Positions 20,994 to 29,619 of a stretch of 64,000 nt of DNA are shown piece after piece. Within the stretch, counting starts at the first letter, position 1. Every line of letters starts with the position of its first letter. The stretch is from NCBI RefSeq assembly GCF_900564145.1, contig NZ_UOOB01000001.1, positions 2,668,754 to 2,732,753 of the forward strand. The letters run 5' to 3'. Below the pieces are notes generated by a model. That model was given only the letters and a program-made list of their open reading frames with translations. It did no database searches and was not told the DNA's origin. A program made the translations under genes and the position numbers. This DNA comes from Comamonas sp. lk. GTDB taxonomy: Bacteria > Pseudomonadota > Gammaproteobacteria > Burkholderiales > Burkholderiaceae_C.

Positions 20994-22730
20994 TCATTGC
21001 GTGATCAGTTCTTCGCACCACTGGGGCAGCTCGCCGCCGGAGTTTGGCAGAAAGTACTCGGGCACCAAAGGGGTGGGGCGGGCAATGGCATAGCCCTGGC
21101 CGTAGTCCACACCCATGGCCTGAAGAGCTTGCGCAATCTCGCGGCTTTCCACGAATTCGGCCACGGTTTTCTTGCCCAGAATATGGCCTATGCGATTGAT
21201 CATCTCCACCATGGCATGGTTGCTGGGCTCTTGCAGCATGTCGCGCACAAAGCCGCCGTCGATCTTCACATAGTCCACCGGCAGTTGCTTGAGGTAGGTC
21301 AGCGACGACATGCCCACGCCAAAATCGTCGAGCGCAAACCGGCAGCCCAGGGCGCGCAGCGCCTGTATCAGTCGGGTGGCATTGCTGAGGTTGGCAATGG
21401 CGCTGGTTTCGGTGATTTCAAAGCACAGCAAATGTGGCGCAATACCGTGCAGCACAATCTGCTTTTTGACAAAGTGCAGCAGCTCCTCGTCATCCAGGCT
21501 GGCGCCCGAGAGGTTGATGGCACAGGTATCCACGGGGCGGGAACCCGCCGGACGCCGGGCCAGGCTTTGCAGGGCGTGGCTGATGACCCAGCGGTCCAGC
21601 ATGGGCATCATGCCGTAACGCTCGGCAGCCGGTATGAAGGCGCCGGGGCCGATGATCTGGCCTTGCTCATCCTTGAGGCGCAGCAGCACCTCGAAATGCA
21701 TGCCCCGTTCGTTGGGATTCTGTAGCGGTGCAATGGTTTGCGCATACAGGCAAAACCGGTCCGAATCCAGTGCCGAGCGCACGCGCATTACCCATTCCAT
21801 TTCGCTGACATAACGGTTGTAGGAGCCGTCGTTGTGGGTGTAGACAAAGACTTTGTTGCGTCCTTTGTCCTTGGCCTGGTAGCAGGCCATATCGGCCAGA
21901 CGCAGCAAATCGGCTGCGCTGCTGGCATCGCCTGGGATGTGCACCAAGCCCATGCTGAAGCCCGTGCGCAGAGTTTTGTTGCCCCATTGCACCTGTAAGG
22001 TCTCGGCGGCGGCGCGCAATTTTTCGGCAATCGCCATTGCGGCCTGAGGCGGGCAGTTCTCCAGCAGAATGCCGAATTCATCTCCGCCCATGCGGGCCAG
22101 CGAGTCTGATTCGCGCAGGTTGCTCAGCAGCATGCGGGACACCTCGCACAACACCTCGTCTCCAGCGTGATGGGAGCTGGTCTCGTTGATGAGCTTGAAC
22201 TGGTCCAGATCGATGTACAGCAGAGAGCAGGGCTTGATCTGATGGCGGCCCTGGTTGAGCAGATGCTGCAGCCGGCGCTCGAATTCACCACGGTTTTCCA
22301 GCCCTGTCAGCGTGTCATGGCTGGAGTTCCAGGACAGCTGGTCCATGAACTGCTGCTCCCGCGAGACATCGCGCAGCACAATCACCGTGCCTGTGACCAG
22401 ACCGTCGCTCTTGATGCTCGAGCCCACCACCTTGACCGGCAGCGTGCCGTGATTGTTGCGGCGCAGCCAGTGGGTCTGCTCGTCGCGGCGCGTGACCTCG
22501 CCGCTCAGCAGTTGCTTCAATAGCACTTCACTGCTGTAGCTGGAATCCAGGGAGTAAAACTGAAGCACATGCTTGAGTGAGCGGCCAATCGGGCTTTGCT
22601 GACCTGCACCCAGCAAACCGATGCCAACCGGATTGATATAGGTGAGCATTCCGTGGGCATCCGTGGTGATCACGGCATCGCCCAGAGCCGCGAGCGTGAC
22701 TTGCGCACGTTCTTTTTCGGCATCCAGCAC
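20994..22730 (-). CDS. PAS-GGDEF-EAL protein, C-terminal part of an amber-split gene
   Basis: These 578 residues contain a PAS domain (about 10-125, ALGDAVITTDAHGMLTYINP), a GGDEF domain with an intact RMGGDEFG signature (diguanylate cyclase) and an EAL domain. In the EAL domain the signature reads EVL instead of EAL, but the other residues (CFEITETSAI, DDFGVGMSSLTYLKQLPVDYVKID) are kept, so phosphodiesterase activity is plausible. The frame continues upstream through a single TAG (22743-22745) into a two-helix membrane sensor region. A GTG at 22730 is the first start after the stop. If used, it would give a soluble enzyme; otherwise this is the silent half of a pseudogene. No good ribosome binding site precedes it. 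Confidence 0.8.
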   Translation of the reverse strand: MLDAEKERAQVTLAALGDAVITTDAHGMLTYINPVGIGLLGAGQQSPIGRSLKHVLQFYSLDSSYSSEVLLKQLLSGEVTRRDEQTHWLRRNNHGTLPVKVVGSSIKSDGLVTGTVIVLRDVSREQQFMDQLSWNSSHDTLTGLENRGEFERRLQHLLNQGRHQIKPCSLLYIDLDQFKLINETSSHHAGDEVLCEVSRMLLSNLRESDSLARMGGDEFGILLENCPPQAAMAIAEKLRAAAETLQVQWGNKTLRTGFSMGLVHIPGDASSAADLLRLADMACYQAKDKGRNKVFVYTHNDGSYNRYVSEMEWVMRVRSALDSDRFCLYAQTIAPLQNPNERGMHFEVLLRLKDEQGQIIGPGAFIPAAERYGMMPMLDRWVISHALQSLARRPAGSRPVDTCAINLSGASLDDEELLHFVKKQIVLHGIAPHLLCFEITETSAIANLSNATRLIQALRALGCRFALDDFGVGMSSLTYLKQLPVDYVKIDGGFVRDMLQEPSNHAMVEMINRIGHILGKKTVAEFVESREIAQALQAMGVDYGQGYAIARPTPLVPEYFLPNSGGELPQWCEELITQ

Positions 22731-22742
22731 CGACTGGGTTTG

Positions 22743-23453
22743 CTATCGCTGGCGCAGCGCACGGTGTGTGCTCAGACTCCAGACCGCGACCAGCACCAAG
22801 GCCAAGGTGCAATTGATGCTCAAAAGAATGTAGACGATGCGGCGTGAACTTTGCCCCAGTGAATCGGTAAAGGCCTTGGCTGCAGGGGATGCGCCGCTGT
22901 TGATCAGACCGATCTCTCGCTTCCAGGTCCTGATGGTCTCTTTGGTTGGCGGCTTGCTTTCGCTATAGCCTTGCTCGACTTCTGTTGCCAACAGCCCCAG
23001 TTGGGCCAGGTACTCATCACCCTGTTTCCAGTAGTAAATGGGTTCCTTTATCAATTTGAAATGCCGAAAATTGCGCAGCAACCAGATCAGCGAATTGATG
23101 TCATCGGGGTGATTGGCTCCTTGCAAAAGGCCTTTGCGTGCTGCCGCCAGATCTGGCGGATTTTTCTCCAACGCCTCGCGGGCATCGGAATCTCCGCGTG
23201 GCACCAGCATGGCGCTGTGGTATTTGTCCAGATGCTCGCGGTTGCCGGCTTCGGCATAGCGTGTCAAATAGTAGATGGCATCTTTTTGGGATTTGGACCA
23301 GAAGCTTTCGCCGGCAACAATGCCGCGCACGGCAGACAGCATGTAAATGCTGGTGCCGGCCGTGATCACCAGAATGGCCGTCAACAGTGCGAACGGCCAG
23401 ACTCTTTGCCAGAAGGCCAATCTGCTACCCCTAGGTTGAGTGCTCTGTTGCAT
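22743..23453 (-). pseudogene. N-terminal membrane sensor fragment of the GGDEF-EAL protein, ended by an amber codon
   Basis: These 236 residues have a transmembrane helix near the start (WPFALLTAILVITAGTSIYML), a periplasmic region of about 150 residues, and a second transmembrane helix (IVYILLSINCTLALVLVAVWSL), followed by a short cytoplasmic coiled segment (STHRALRQR). The frame then meets TAG and continues, in the same frame, as QTQSVLDAEKER and the PAS-GGDEF-EAL region. A membrane sensor with no output domain makes little sense alone, so this is read as the first part of a gene broken by one CAG-to-TAG change. The ATG at 23453 is preferred because it puts the first helix near the N-terminus. 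Confidence 0.7.
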
Positions 23454-24016
23454 ATTGAGTAGCGCTGATGGGTGTGGTGTAAGCGATGCGCGAAAACAGG
23501 TGGAAATACCTGAGTTCGTGCCTTTCGAGTCCAGGCAACTCAAGCCGGCATCTGCAGTGCAATCTCAAGATTTGCGCATTCATCCGAGCCTTCTGTAAAT
23601 AAACCCCCGTTTTTTACGCTTGAATGTTTTAAATTGTTTAACTTGTATATTTTTGCTTATCTCGCAAGCCATGTGCAGCCAGTGATTCAAAGCCGGCAGC
23701 GTATGGCGCAATGTCGCATTTCTCAGTGTTGTCCTATGTCAACCTGGCCCGTACTGCCTTGTCTTATCGCTCGTTTGACCTCGGTGAAAAGCCGAAAAAG
23801 AGATAGCAAGAGATATCCTTATTTTGCGGTAGCTGGGTAACAAAGTGTTTGTAGGACGATGGCGGTAAATGCCAGGGTGATATGGCTCAAGCGTTATTAC
23901 CACGCTTTTAGGTATTTATCCGGTATCCACGTAGTGGAGTGAGACTGTCTGCTTTTTCTTGAATTTGAAAGACGGCTGGTCCAGTTCCATTTCGACGGTA
24001 GCAGCCGCCAACCGCT
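23454..24016. other. Intergenic region of 563 bases, no gene seen
   Basis: The region lies upstream of the sensor GGDEF-EAL gene and downstream of the LysR gene. The part 23590-23680 is clearly A+T-rich (ACGCTTGAATGTTTTAAATT, then GTTTAACTTGTATATTTTTG) and probably holds the promoter of the minus-strand sensor gene. A 68-codon frame at 23634-23840 lacks a ribosome binding site and has unusual composition, so I do not call it. Confidence 0.5.
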
Positions 24017-24931
24017 TTATGCGGCGGCCTGAAATGCCTGCATGCCCTGCATGCAGTACTGTAGAAAACGGTTGGCTGCAGGCGACAGATGCCGGCCTGT
24101 GCGCGTGATCAGCTGCATTTCCGCATTCTGGAAGGTGGGACTGTTGACGGGAATGGCGCACACGCGGCCTTGGGCCAGTTCGGTGGTGATGGAGCAGGGG
24201 GGCAGCAAGGTCACGCCCTGGCCGGTAGTCACAAAGCTGATCAACACGCTGATCAGATTGCTGGTGAGAGCGGGGCTCAGGCGAATCCTGTCCGTCTGCT
24301 CGGCATATTCCACCAGCTGGCGTATGCCGTACACGCCTTGCAGCAAGGCGATAGGCCATTGCGTCAGCTCCTGCAGCGAGGTGCTTTGTGCCTTGCTCAG
24401 GGCGTGATGGGGGTTGACGATGGCATGCATGGGCTGGCGCGCCGAACCCCGGGCGGTGATATGGCTGTCGGCCGGGGGGTAGTAGACCAGACCGACTTCG
24501 GCCTCGTCCTCGCGCACGCGGCGCATGATTTCGTTGGTGCCGTAGATCTCCAGCGAGATGGACACGCCGGGATACTGCTGGCGAAACTGGCGAATCGGCC
24601 CGTCAATCAGTTCCTGGGCAAAGCCTTCGCCGCTGACCACCTGCACGGAGCCGCTATGCAGGCCGCGCAGCGCATCCATCTTGGCTAGCATGTCGTGGCG
24701 ATGGGCCATATGCTGGCGGTAGTAGTCCAGTATCAGCTGTCCTGCCTGTGTAGGCACGACCCCGCTGCGGTGGCGTTCCAGCAGGGCTACGCCCAGAGCC
24801 TCTTCCAGCAGGCTGATCTGGCGGCTGACGGCCGAGGGAACAATGCCCAGCTTCTCTGCCGCTGCACGCACCGAGCCGCAGGTGACGGCCTCATAAAGAT
24901 AGTGGGCGCGAGAGTCTTGGTAGGCAGGCAT
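24017..24931 (-). CDS. LysR family transcriptional regulator
   Basis: This 304-residue LysR-type regulator has an N-terminal winged helix-turn-helix (SVRAAAEKLGIVPSAVSRQISLLEEALGVALLERH, residues 20-54) and a periplasmic-binding-like effector domain (QVVSGEGFAQELIDGPI, GVYGIRQLVEYAEQ). Length is normal. It is divergent from the DUF3100-M20 pair with 184 bases between the starts, the usual LysR arrangement for controlling the neighbouring operon in response to its substrate. The likely inducer is the acylated amino compound handled by the M20 enzyme, which is an inference. Confidence 0.9.
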   Translation of the reverse strand: MPAYQDSRAHYLYEAVTCGSVRAAAEKLGIVPSAVSRQISLLEEALGVALLERHRSGVVPTQAGQLILDYYRQHMAHRHDMLAKMDALRGLHSGSVQVVSGEGFAQELIDGPIRQFRQQYPGVSISLEIYGTNEIMRRVREDEAEVGLVYYPPADSHITARGSARQPMHAIVNPHHALSKAQSTSLQELTQWPIALLQGVYGIRQLVEYAEQTDRIRLSPALTSNLISVLISFVTTGQGVTLLPPCSITTELAQGRVCAIPVNSPTFQNAEMQLITRTGRHLSPAANRFLQYCMQGMQAFQAAA

Positions 24932-25002
24932 GAAGCAGGGCTTGAGTGATCCGGGGTTCTGCTAGTGTCCACTTTTTTAGAACAGAAAATACAAAGTCAT
25001 GA

Positions 25003-25022
25003 AATATATGCATTGATATATT
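25003..25022. promoter_or_regulatory. A+T-rich palindrome in the LysR/DUF3100 divergent promoter
   Basis: AATATAT (25003-25009) and ATATATT (25016-25022) are inverted around a 6-base centre. It lies midway between the divergent starts and is a candidate operator for the LysR regulator. Confidence 0.45.
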
Positions 25023-25079
25023 CACCGCCAGTACAAGGTAGAGGCTTTGCGGCTCTGCCTTTGAATCATAGCAAGTGCT

Positions 25080-25099
25080 CGCTGTATGCATATACAGTG
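25080..25099. promoter_or_regulatory. LexA-like palindrome upstream of the DUF3100 gene
   Basis: CGCTGTATGCATATACAGTG contains CTGT-N8-ACAG (25082-25085 and 25094-25097), the same core as the LexA box at 4694, only 16 bases before ATG 25116. With LysR next door it could equally be a LysR site or chance. Confidence 0.4.
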
Positions 25100-25115
25100 G
25101 CCGAAAAGGAAATCG

Positions 25116-26450
25116 ATGAGTACCGAGATGCAGCGAGCCAAGACGGCGTTGAACCTGGGCAGTGTGGTGCAGATATTTGCGCTGGCGCTGGTGATAGCAG
25201 CCCTGTCCGAATGGCTGGGGCCTTTGCCGATTGAACTGGGCGTGGGTCGGGTGGTACTGCTGCCCATGATCTGGGCGCTGCTGATAGGTCTGGTGCTGGG
25301 CTTGCTGAACAAGCGTCTGCCTTCGCCGCTGAAGATCAGCCTGTACAGCCAGCATCTGGCAGCGGCCATTCTGTCTTCGGCGCTGTTTCTGTTCATCGCC
25401 AAGCTGGGCTTGCTGGTAGGCGGTTCGCTGCCGCAACTGGCGCAGGTAGGCTGGGGTCTGGTGCTGCAGGAACTTGGCAATCTGGTGGGCTGCATCATGC
25501 TGGGTATGCCGGTGGCGCTGCTGCTGGGCATCAAGCGCGAAGCGATCGGTGCCACGTTCTCCATCGGCCGTGAGCCCGGCTTGGCCATTGTGGGCGAGCG
25601 CTTCGGCATGGATTCGCCCGAAGGTCGCGGCGTGCTGGCCGAGTACATCACCGGCACCTTGATCGGCGCGATCTTCATTTCCGTGCTGGCCGGCTTTGTC
25701 TCGAGCCTGAACATTTTTCACCCGCTGGCGTTGGGCATGGGGGCCGGCGTGGGTTCGGGCAGCATGACGGCTGCTGCCGTGGGCGCGATTGCGGCTCAGC
25801 ATCCGGAAATGGCTGACCAGATCGCCACCTTTGCGGCTGCTGCCAATCTGATTGCGACCACGGTGGGCACTTATCTGACGCTGTTCATCTCCTTGCCGCT
25901 GGCAGTGCGCGCCTACCGCTTTCTGGAGCCCATCCTGGGCCGCAACCGCAAGGCGGTGGCAGTGGAGCAAAGCGTGACGGCCGAGCCACAGGAAACCGTG
26001 CACGCACCCATGCTGGGCCTGGGTATGCGCCTGGCCTCGTGGCTGCTGGTGGGCGCCATGGTGCTGATTGGCAACCGTATCGGTTACGGCGTTCCCATGC
26101 TGGATGCACTGCCGGGTGTGCTCATCATCATCCTGGCCGTGCTGGTTGGTGATCTGATCTATGTGGGCACCCGACGCAAGCTGCCCGCCGTGTGCTGGAT
26201 TTCTTTCATCGCCATGGCCATGACCTTTCCCCCCACGCCTTATGCCGCCGAAGTGGCAGCGATGACCGGTAAGGTGAGCTTTCTGGCCATGATCACGCCC
26301 ATGCTGACCTTTGCAGGTCTGTCGCTGGCCAAGGACATTCCGGCTTTCCGCCGCCTGGGCTGGCGCATTGTGGTGGTTTCGCTGCTGGCCAATGCCGGCG
26401 TGTTTCTCGCTGCGACGGTGATTGCACAGTCGTTTGTGCACACCATGTGA
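25116..26450 (+). CDS. DUF3100 domain-containing membrane protein
   Basis: This 444-residue integral membrane protein has about 10-12 hydrophobic segments (VVQIFALALVIAALSEWLG, VVLLPMIWALLIGLVLGLLN and others), a conserved central loop (GATFSIGREPGLAIVGERFGM) and a Gly-rich segment (GMGAGVGSGSMTAAAVGAIAA). This fits the DUF3100 family, which is often encoded beside M20 peptidases and is presumed to be a transporter. ATG 25116 has AAAAGGA upstream. The M20 gene follows after 24 bases, so the two form an operon. The natural reading is uptake of an N-acyl or amidated compound followed by hydrolysis. The transport function is inferred. Confidence 0.8.
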   Translation: MSTEMQRAKTALNLGSVVQIFALALVIAALSEWLGPLPIELGVGRVVLLPMIWALLIGLVLGLLNKRLPSPLKISLYSQHLAAAILSSALFLFIAKLGLLVGGSLPQLAQVGWGLVLQELGNLVGCIMLGMPVALLLGIKREAIGATFSIGREPGLAIVGERFGMDSPEGRGVLAEYITGTLIGAIFISVLAGFVSSLNIFHPLALGMGAGVGSGSMTAAAVGAIAAQHPEMADQIATFAAAANLIATTVGTYLTLFISLPLAVRAYRFLEPILGRNRKAVAVEQSVTAEPQETVHAPMLGLGMRLASWLLVGAMVLIGNRIGYGVPMLDALPGVLIIILAVLVGDLIYVGTRRKLPAVCWISFIAMAMTFPPTPYAAEVAAMTGKVSFLAMITPMLTFAGLSLAKDIPAFRRLGWRIVVVSLLANAGVFLAATVIAQSFVHTM

Positions 26451-26474
26451 ACTGATTGAATCGAGGAATAGGCA

Positions 26475-27674
26475 ATGAGCAGCATCCAATCACCCAAGAA
26501 TTCATCCAAGATCTGGCCCGAGTTGGCTGAGCTGCAATCTTGGCGTCACGATTTTCATCGCCACCCAGAAACCGCGTTCAAGGAACACCGCACCAGCGCT
26601 CGCGTGGCCGAGCTGCTGAGCAGCTGGGGGCTTGAAGTGCATACCGGCCTTGCTGGCACCGGCGTGGTGGCAGTGCTTCATGGCGCGCTGGGCGAAGGCC
26701 CCAGCATCGGTCTGCGCGCCGATATGGATGCGCTGCACGTGCATGAGCTCAACCAGTGCGAGCATGCATCCCAGCACCAGGGCCGCATGCATGCCTGCGG
26801 GCATGACGGCCACACCAGCATGCTGCTGGGTGCGGCCAAGGTGCTGGCGGCCCAGCCGGACTTTGCCGGCACCGTGAACTTCATCTTCCAACCCGCCGAG
26901 GAAAACGAAGGCGGCGCGCGCGAGATGATTGCGGAAGGCCTGTTCGAGCGCTTTCCCATGCAGGCTGTCTACAGCATGCACAACTGGCCGGGCCTGCCGG
27001 TGGGCACGGCGGCCGTGCACTCCACGGCCGTGATGGCGGCGTTTGACATTTTTGATCTGACTCTGACCGGCAAGGGCTGCCATGCGGCCATGCCCCATCT
27101 TGGCAAGGACGCTTTGCTGGCGGCCTGCCAGCTGGTGAGCCAGCTGCCGGCGCTGATTGCCCGCGAGCAGGAGGTGCACAAGCCCGCCGTGCTGAGCGTG
27201 ACCAGCTTCAACGCCGGTGACACCTATAACGTGATGCCCGAAGTCATCAAGTTGCGCGGCACGGTGCGCTGCTTTGACATGGAGCAGCGCGCGCGTATAG
27301 AGCAGCGCTTTCGCGATGCGATTGCCGCCACCTGCGCGCTGCACGGTCTGCAGGCCGATCTGGACTACCGCGTGAGCTACCCGGCCACCATCAACAACTC
27401 CGTCCATGCTGAAATCTGCGCCGATGTGCTGACCGAGGTGCTGGGCCAGGGTCAGGTGCGCCGTGACATGCAGCCCAGCATGGCCTCTGAAGACTTTGCC
27501 TTCATGGCCCATGCCTGTCCTGGCGTCTATATCTGGATGGGTAACGGCGAAAACAGCGCCTCGCTGCACAACCCGCATTACGACTTCAATGACGCGGTCT
27601 TGCCTCTGGGTACGCGCTATTGGGTGGAATTGGTCAGCGCTTTGCTGCGCGACGGCAAGCTGCCCAAAGCCTGA
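26475..27674 (+). CDS. M20 family amidohydrolase (hippurate hydrolase/aminoacylase type)
   Basis: This 399-residue metalloenzyme belongs to the M20D amidohydrolase group (hippurate hydrolase, N-acyl-amino-acid hydrolase, IAA-amino-acid hydrolase). Typical motifs are WRHDFHRHPE, RADMDALHVHE, the metal site MHACGHDGHTSML, FQPAEENEGGAREMI with the catalytic Glu, and a final His in LHNPHYDFND. A dimerisation domain lies about residues 185-300. It cleaves an amide bond between an acyl or aryl group and an amino acid. It has a good ribosome binding site (GAGGAA), sits 24 bases behind the DUF3100 gene and is probably controlled by the divergent LysR protein. Confidence 0.9.
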   Translation: MSSIQSPKNSSKIWPELAELQSWRHDFHRHPETAFKEHRTSARVAELLSSWGLEVHTGLAGTGVVAVLHGALGEGPSIGLRADMDALHVHELNQCEHASQHQGRMHACGHDGHTSMLLGAAKVLAAQPDFAGTVNFIFQPAEENEGGAREMIAEGLFERFPMQAVYSMHNWPGLPVGTAAVHSTAVMAAFDIFDLTLTGKGCHAAMPHLGKDALLAACQLVSQLPALIAREQEVHKPAVLSVTSFNAGDTYNVMPEVIKLRGTVRCFDMEQRARIEQRFRDAIAATCALHGLQADLDYRVSYPATINNSVHAEICADVLTEVLGQGQVRRDMQPSMASEDFAFMAHACPGVYIWMGNGENSASLHNPHYDFNDAVLPLGTRYWVELVSALLRDGKLPKA

Positions 27675-28305
27675 AGACGGATTTGCGAATTGCTACAGAT
27701 GTAGCACAACAAAAGCTTACGTCAGGCGCAAGCGATGGCATGGCGGCGGCTAGGAAACCCGGCTGCCGCTCCCCAGGCTGCTGTCGCGTCATCTGCTGGA
27801 CGCCTGGGCACAAGGCTTGGCCGATAGTCAGCAGTAACTCTTTATTTGATAGCTGCTGGCGATTGCTTTTATTGTGCTTGAAGGCGTTTTCTATATAAAT
27901 GTTACTGAGCCCGGCTCTTGGCCGTTCGCTGCTTCGGTGACAGCAAATTGACAACAAGAAAAGGCCAAGGTCAAAGCCCAAATCGCTGAGCACATGGTTC
28001 TATGATGTGTTTAGCGCTCCGAAATTCGGAGCGTGCGTGGTGGCCGCCTTCTAAGCGCAGCCAACACAGTGGGGCCGATTCCTGGCTTGGGTTGGATCGT
28101 CGGCGGCTGGCAGATGCCAGGCGTCTATGGCTCACGCCCTGTGTTGCTTGCTTTCAATGGACAGGCCGCCTTCTGCAGGTGTTGCTTTCCAGGCCTTGGG
28201 CCTTTCTCGCGGCATTCGCCGCATTCTCGTATCGCAACGCTGCCTGCCAAATCCCGGCCGCATGGCGTATATCGCCGTGCCGGTCTTGATACAGGAAGGC
28301 GCTTT
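27675..28305. other. 631-base intergenic region before the antiporter gene
   Basis: No convincing gene is seen. Contents: a member of the dispersed repeat family (TTTATTTGATAGCTGC, 27841-27856), an A+T-rich stretch (TATATAAATGTTACT, 27891-27905) and a small perfect hairpin GCTCCGAA/TTCGGAGC (28015-28031). Beyond these, 28033-28305 is G+C-rich DNA, open in the antiporter frame but with no recognisable protein. It may be a long mRNA leader. Confidence 0.4.
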
Positions 28306-29619
28306 ATGCACTCTGCCGATTTATGGGCAAAACTGGCACCGGGTCACTTTCCTGCGCTGCTCAGCTGGTGTGTGCTGGTGGGCGCTGCGGCGCTATTGGG
28401 TCATATGGTGCACCGCGTGTCCGGTTTTCCGCGCATGCTGGGCTATACCGCTGTGGGGCTGGTGGCCGGCTGGCTGGGCTTTGGCGATTTGCCCTGGCCG
28501 CTCAGAGGCAATACGGCGCTGCTGCTGGAGATTGCCGTAGGCACCAGCGTGCTGGTGGCGGCATCGCAGATTTCGCTGCGCTGGCTGTTCAAACAACCCT
28601 GGCTGATGCTGCAAAGCCTGGGCGAATCCTTGATCACCCTGGGCTTGACGGCCGGCTTGCTGGTAGCCCTGGGCTGGGGCTGGCCGGTGGCGCTGGCCGT
28701 GGGCGTGATTGCCATGGCGGCATCGCCTGCAGTGCTGCTGCGCATTGCCGAAGATCTGCGCGCCTGCGGCGCGGTGACGGACCGCAGCGTGCTGTTGGCG
28801 ACGGTGAGCAGCTGGCTGGCGCTGCTGGCCGGCCTGGTGCTAACGGCCTCTTGGGTGCCGGTGAGTGTTGCTTTGGGAGCCGCCACGGGCGCTGAGCCCG
28901 CGCAGCTGACGCAGATGCGTTTTTCTGTCTCCGGTCTGCTGGCCGGCCTGTATAACGTGGTGCTTTCGCTGCTGTGGGCGGCCTTGCTGGCGGCGGCACT
29001 ATGGCCGGTGCTGCGCTGGAAATCATCGCGCAGCGACACCACGGCGCTGTATCTGCTGGCTGCTTTGGCTGCAACCTGCCTGATGGCCGAGCACTGGGGC
29101 GGTTCTGCCGTTTTCGCCTTTATGGTGGCGGGCTTGCTGCTGCGCAATCTGAGTGCCAAACCGCTGCTCTGGCCCCAGGCTTTTCAGGCCGCGAACGCCA
29201 TGCTCAATCTGGTGATGTTTGTGCTGGTGGCCAGCATGGCGGCGCAGGTGCAGCTCAATGGCGCGATGTTCTTTGTGGTGCTTTGTGTGGTTCTGGCGCG
29301 CATGACGGGCAAGCTGGGTTCCATCTTGCTGCTGGGCCACGGCACGGGCCTGGGCTGGCGGCGCCAGTGGCCCGTGGCCTGCGCTCAGCTTCCGCTGTCT
29401 GGTCTGGCCCTGGTGCTGGCTTCGTCCATTGCCTGGCAGTGGATGCCGCTGAACCCTGGCGTGGCACAGCAGGTCTCGGCCATTGCCTTGCCGCTGATCG
29501 TGATTTGCGAGTTGCTGGGCGTGCTGGCCGCATCGGCTGCGCTGTGGCGCTCGGGCGAGGCCCACCGCGGCATAGGCCGCACGGCGCTGTTGAGAGGGGA
29601 GAAACGCCATGACACATGA
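28306..29619 (+). CDS. Cation:proton antiporter (CPA2/Kef-like) membrane protein
   Basis: This 437-residue protein has about 12 transmembrane segments and resembles the Na+/H+ exchanger domain of CPA2 antiporters (KefB, GerN): [71 protein letters not shown]. There is no cytoplasmic RCK/TrkA-N domain, so it is shorter than KefB/KefC. It would exchange K+ or Na+ for H+. ATG 28306 has AGGAAGG 8 bases upstream; the frame runs further back but that part lacks similarity. It overlaps the next gene (GCS2 ligase) by 11 bases, implying coupled translation. Confidence 0.8.
   Translation: MHSADLWAKLAPGHFPALLSWCVLVGAAALLGHMVHRVSGFPRMLGYTAVGLVAGWLGFGDLPWPLRGNTALLLEIAVGTSVLVAASQISLRWLFKQPWLMLQSLGESLITLGLTAGLLVALGWGWPVALAVGVIAMAASPAVLLRIAEDLRACGAVTDRSVLLATVSSWLALLAGLVLTASWVPVSVALGAATGAEPAQLTQMRFSVSGLLAGLYNVVLSLLWAALLAAALWPVLRWKSSRSDTTALYLLAALAATCLMAEHWGGSAVFAFMVAGLLLRNLSAKPLLWPQAFQAANAMLNLVMFVLVASMAAQVQLNGAMFFVVLCVVLARMTGKLGSILLLGHGTGLGWRRQWPVACAQLPLSGLALVLASSIAWQWMPLNPGVAQQVSAIALPLIVICELLGVLAASAALWRSGEAHRGIGRTALLRGEKRHDT

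Noticed and set aside
23634..23840. 68-codon frame in the A+T-rich intergenic region
   Set aside because: There is no ribosome binding site, the residue composition is unusual and Cys-rich, and no family is recognised.
24891..26489. 532-codon minus-strand frame opposite the DUF3100 gene
   Set aside because: It is a His/Gln/Arg-rich shadow of a clear membrane-protein gene on the other strand.
28033..28305. N-terminal extension of the antiporter
   Set aside because: No hydrophobic or family-like pattern is present, and ATG 28306 has a good ribosome binding site.
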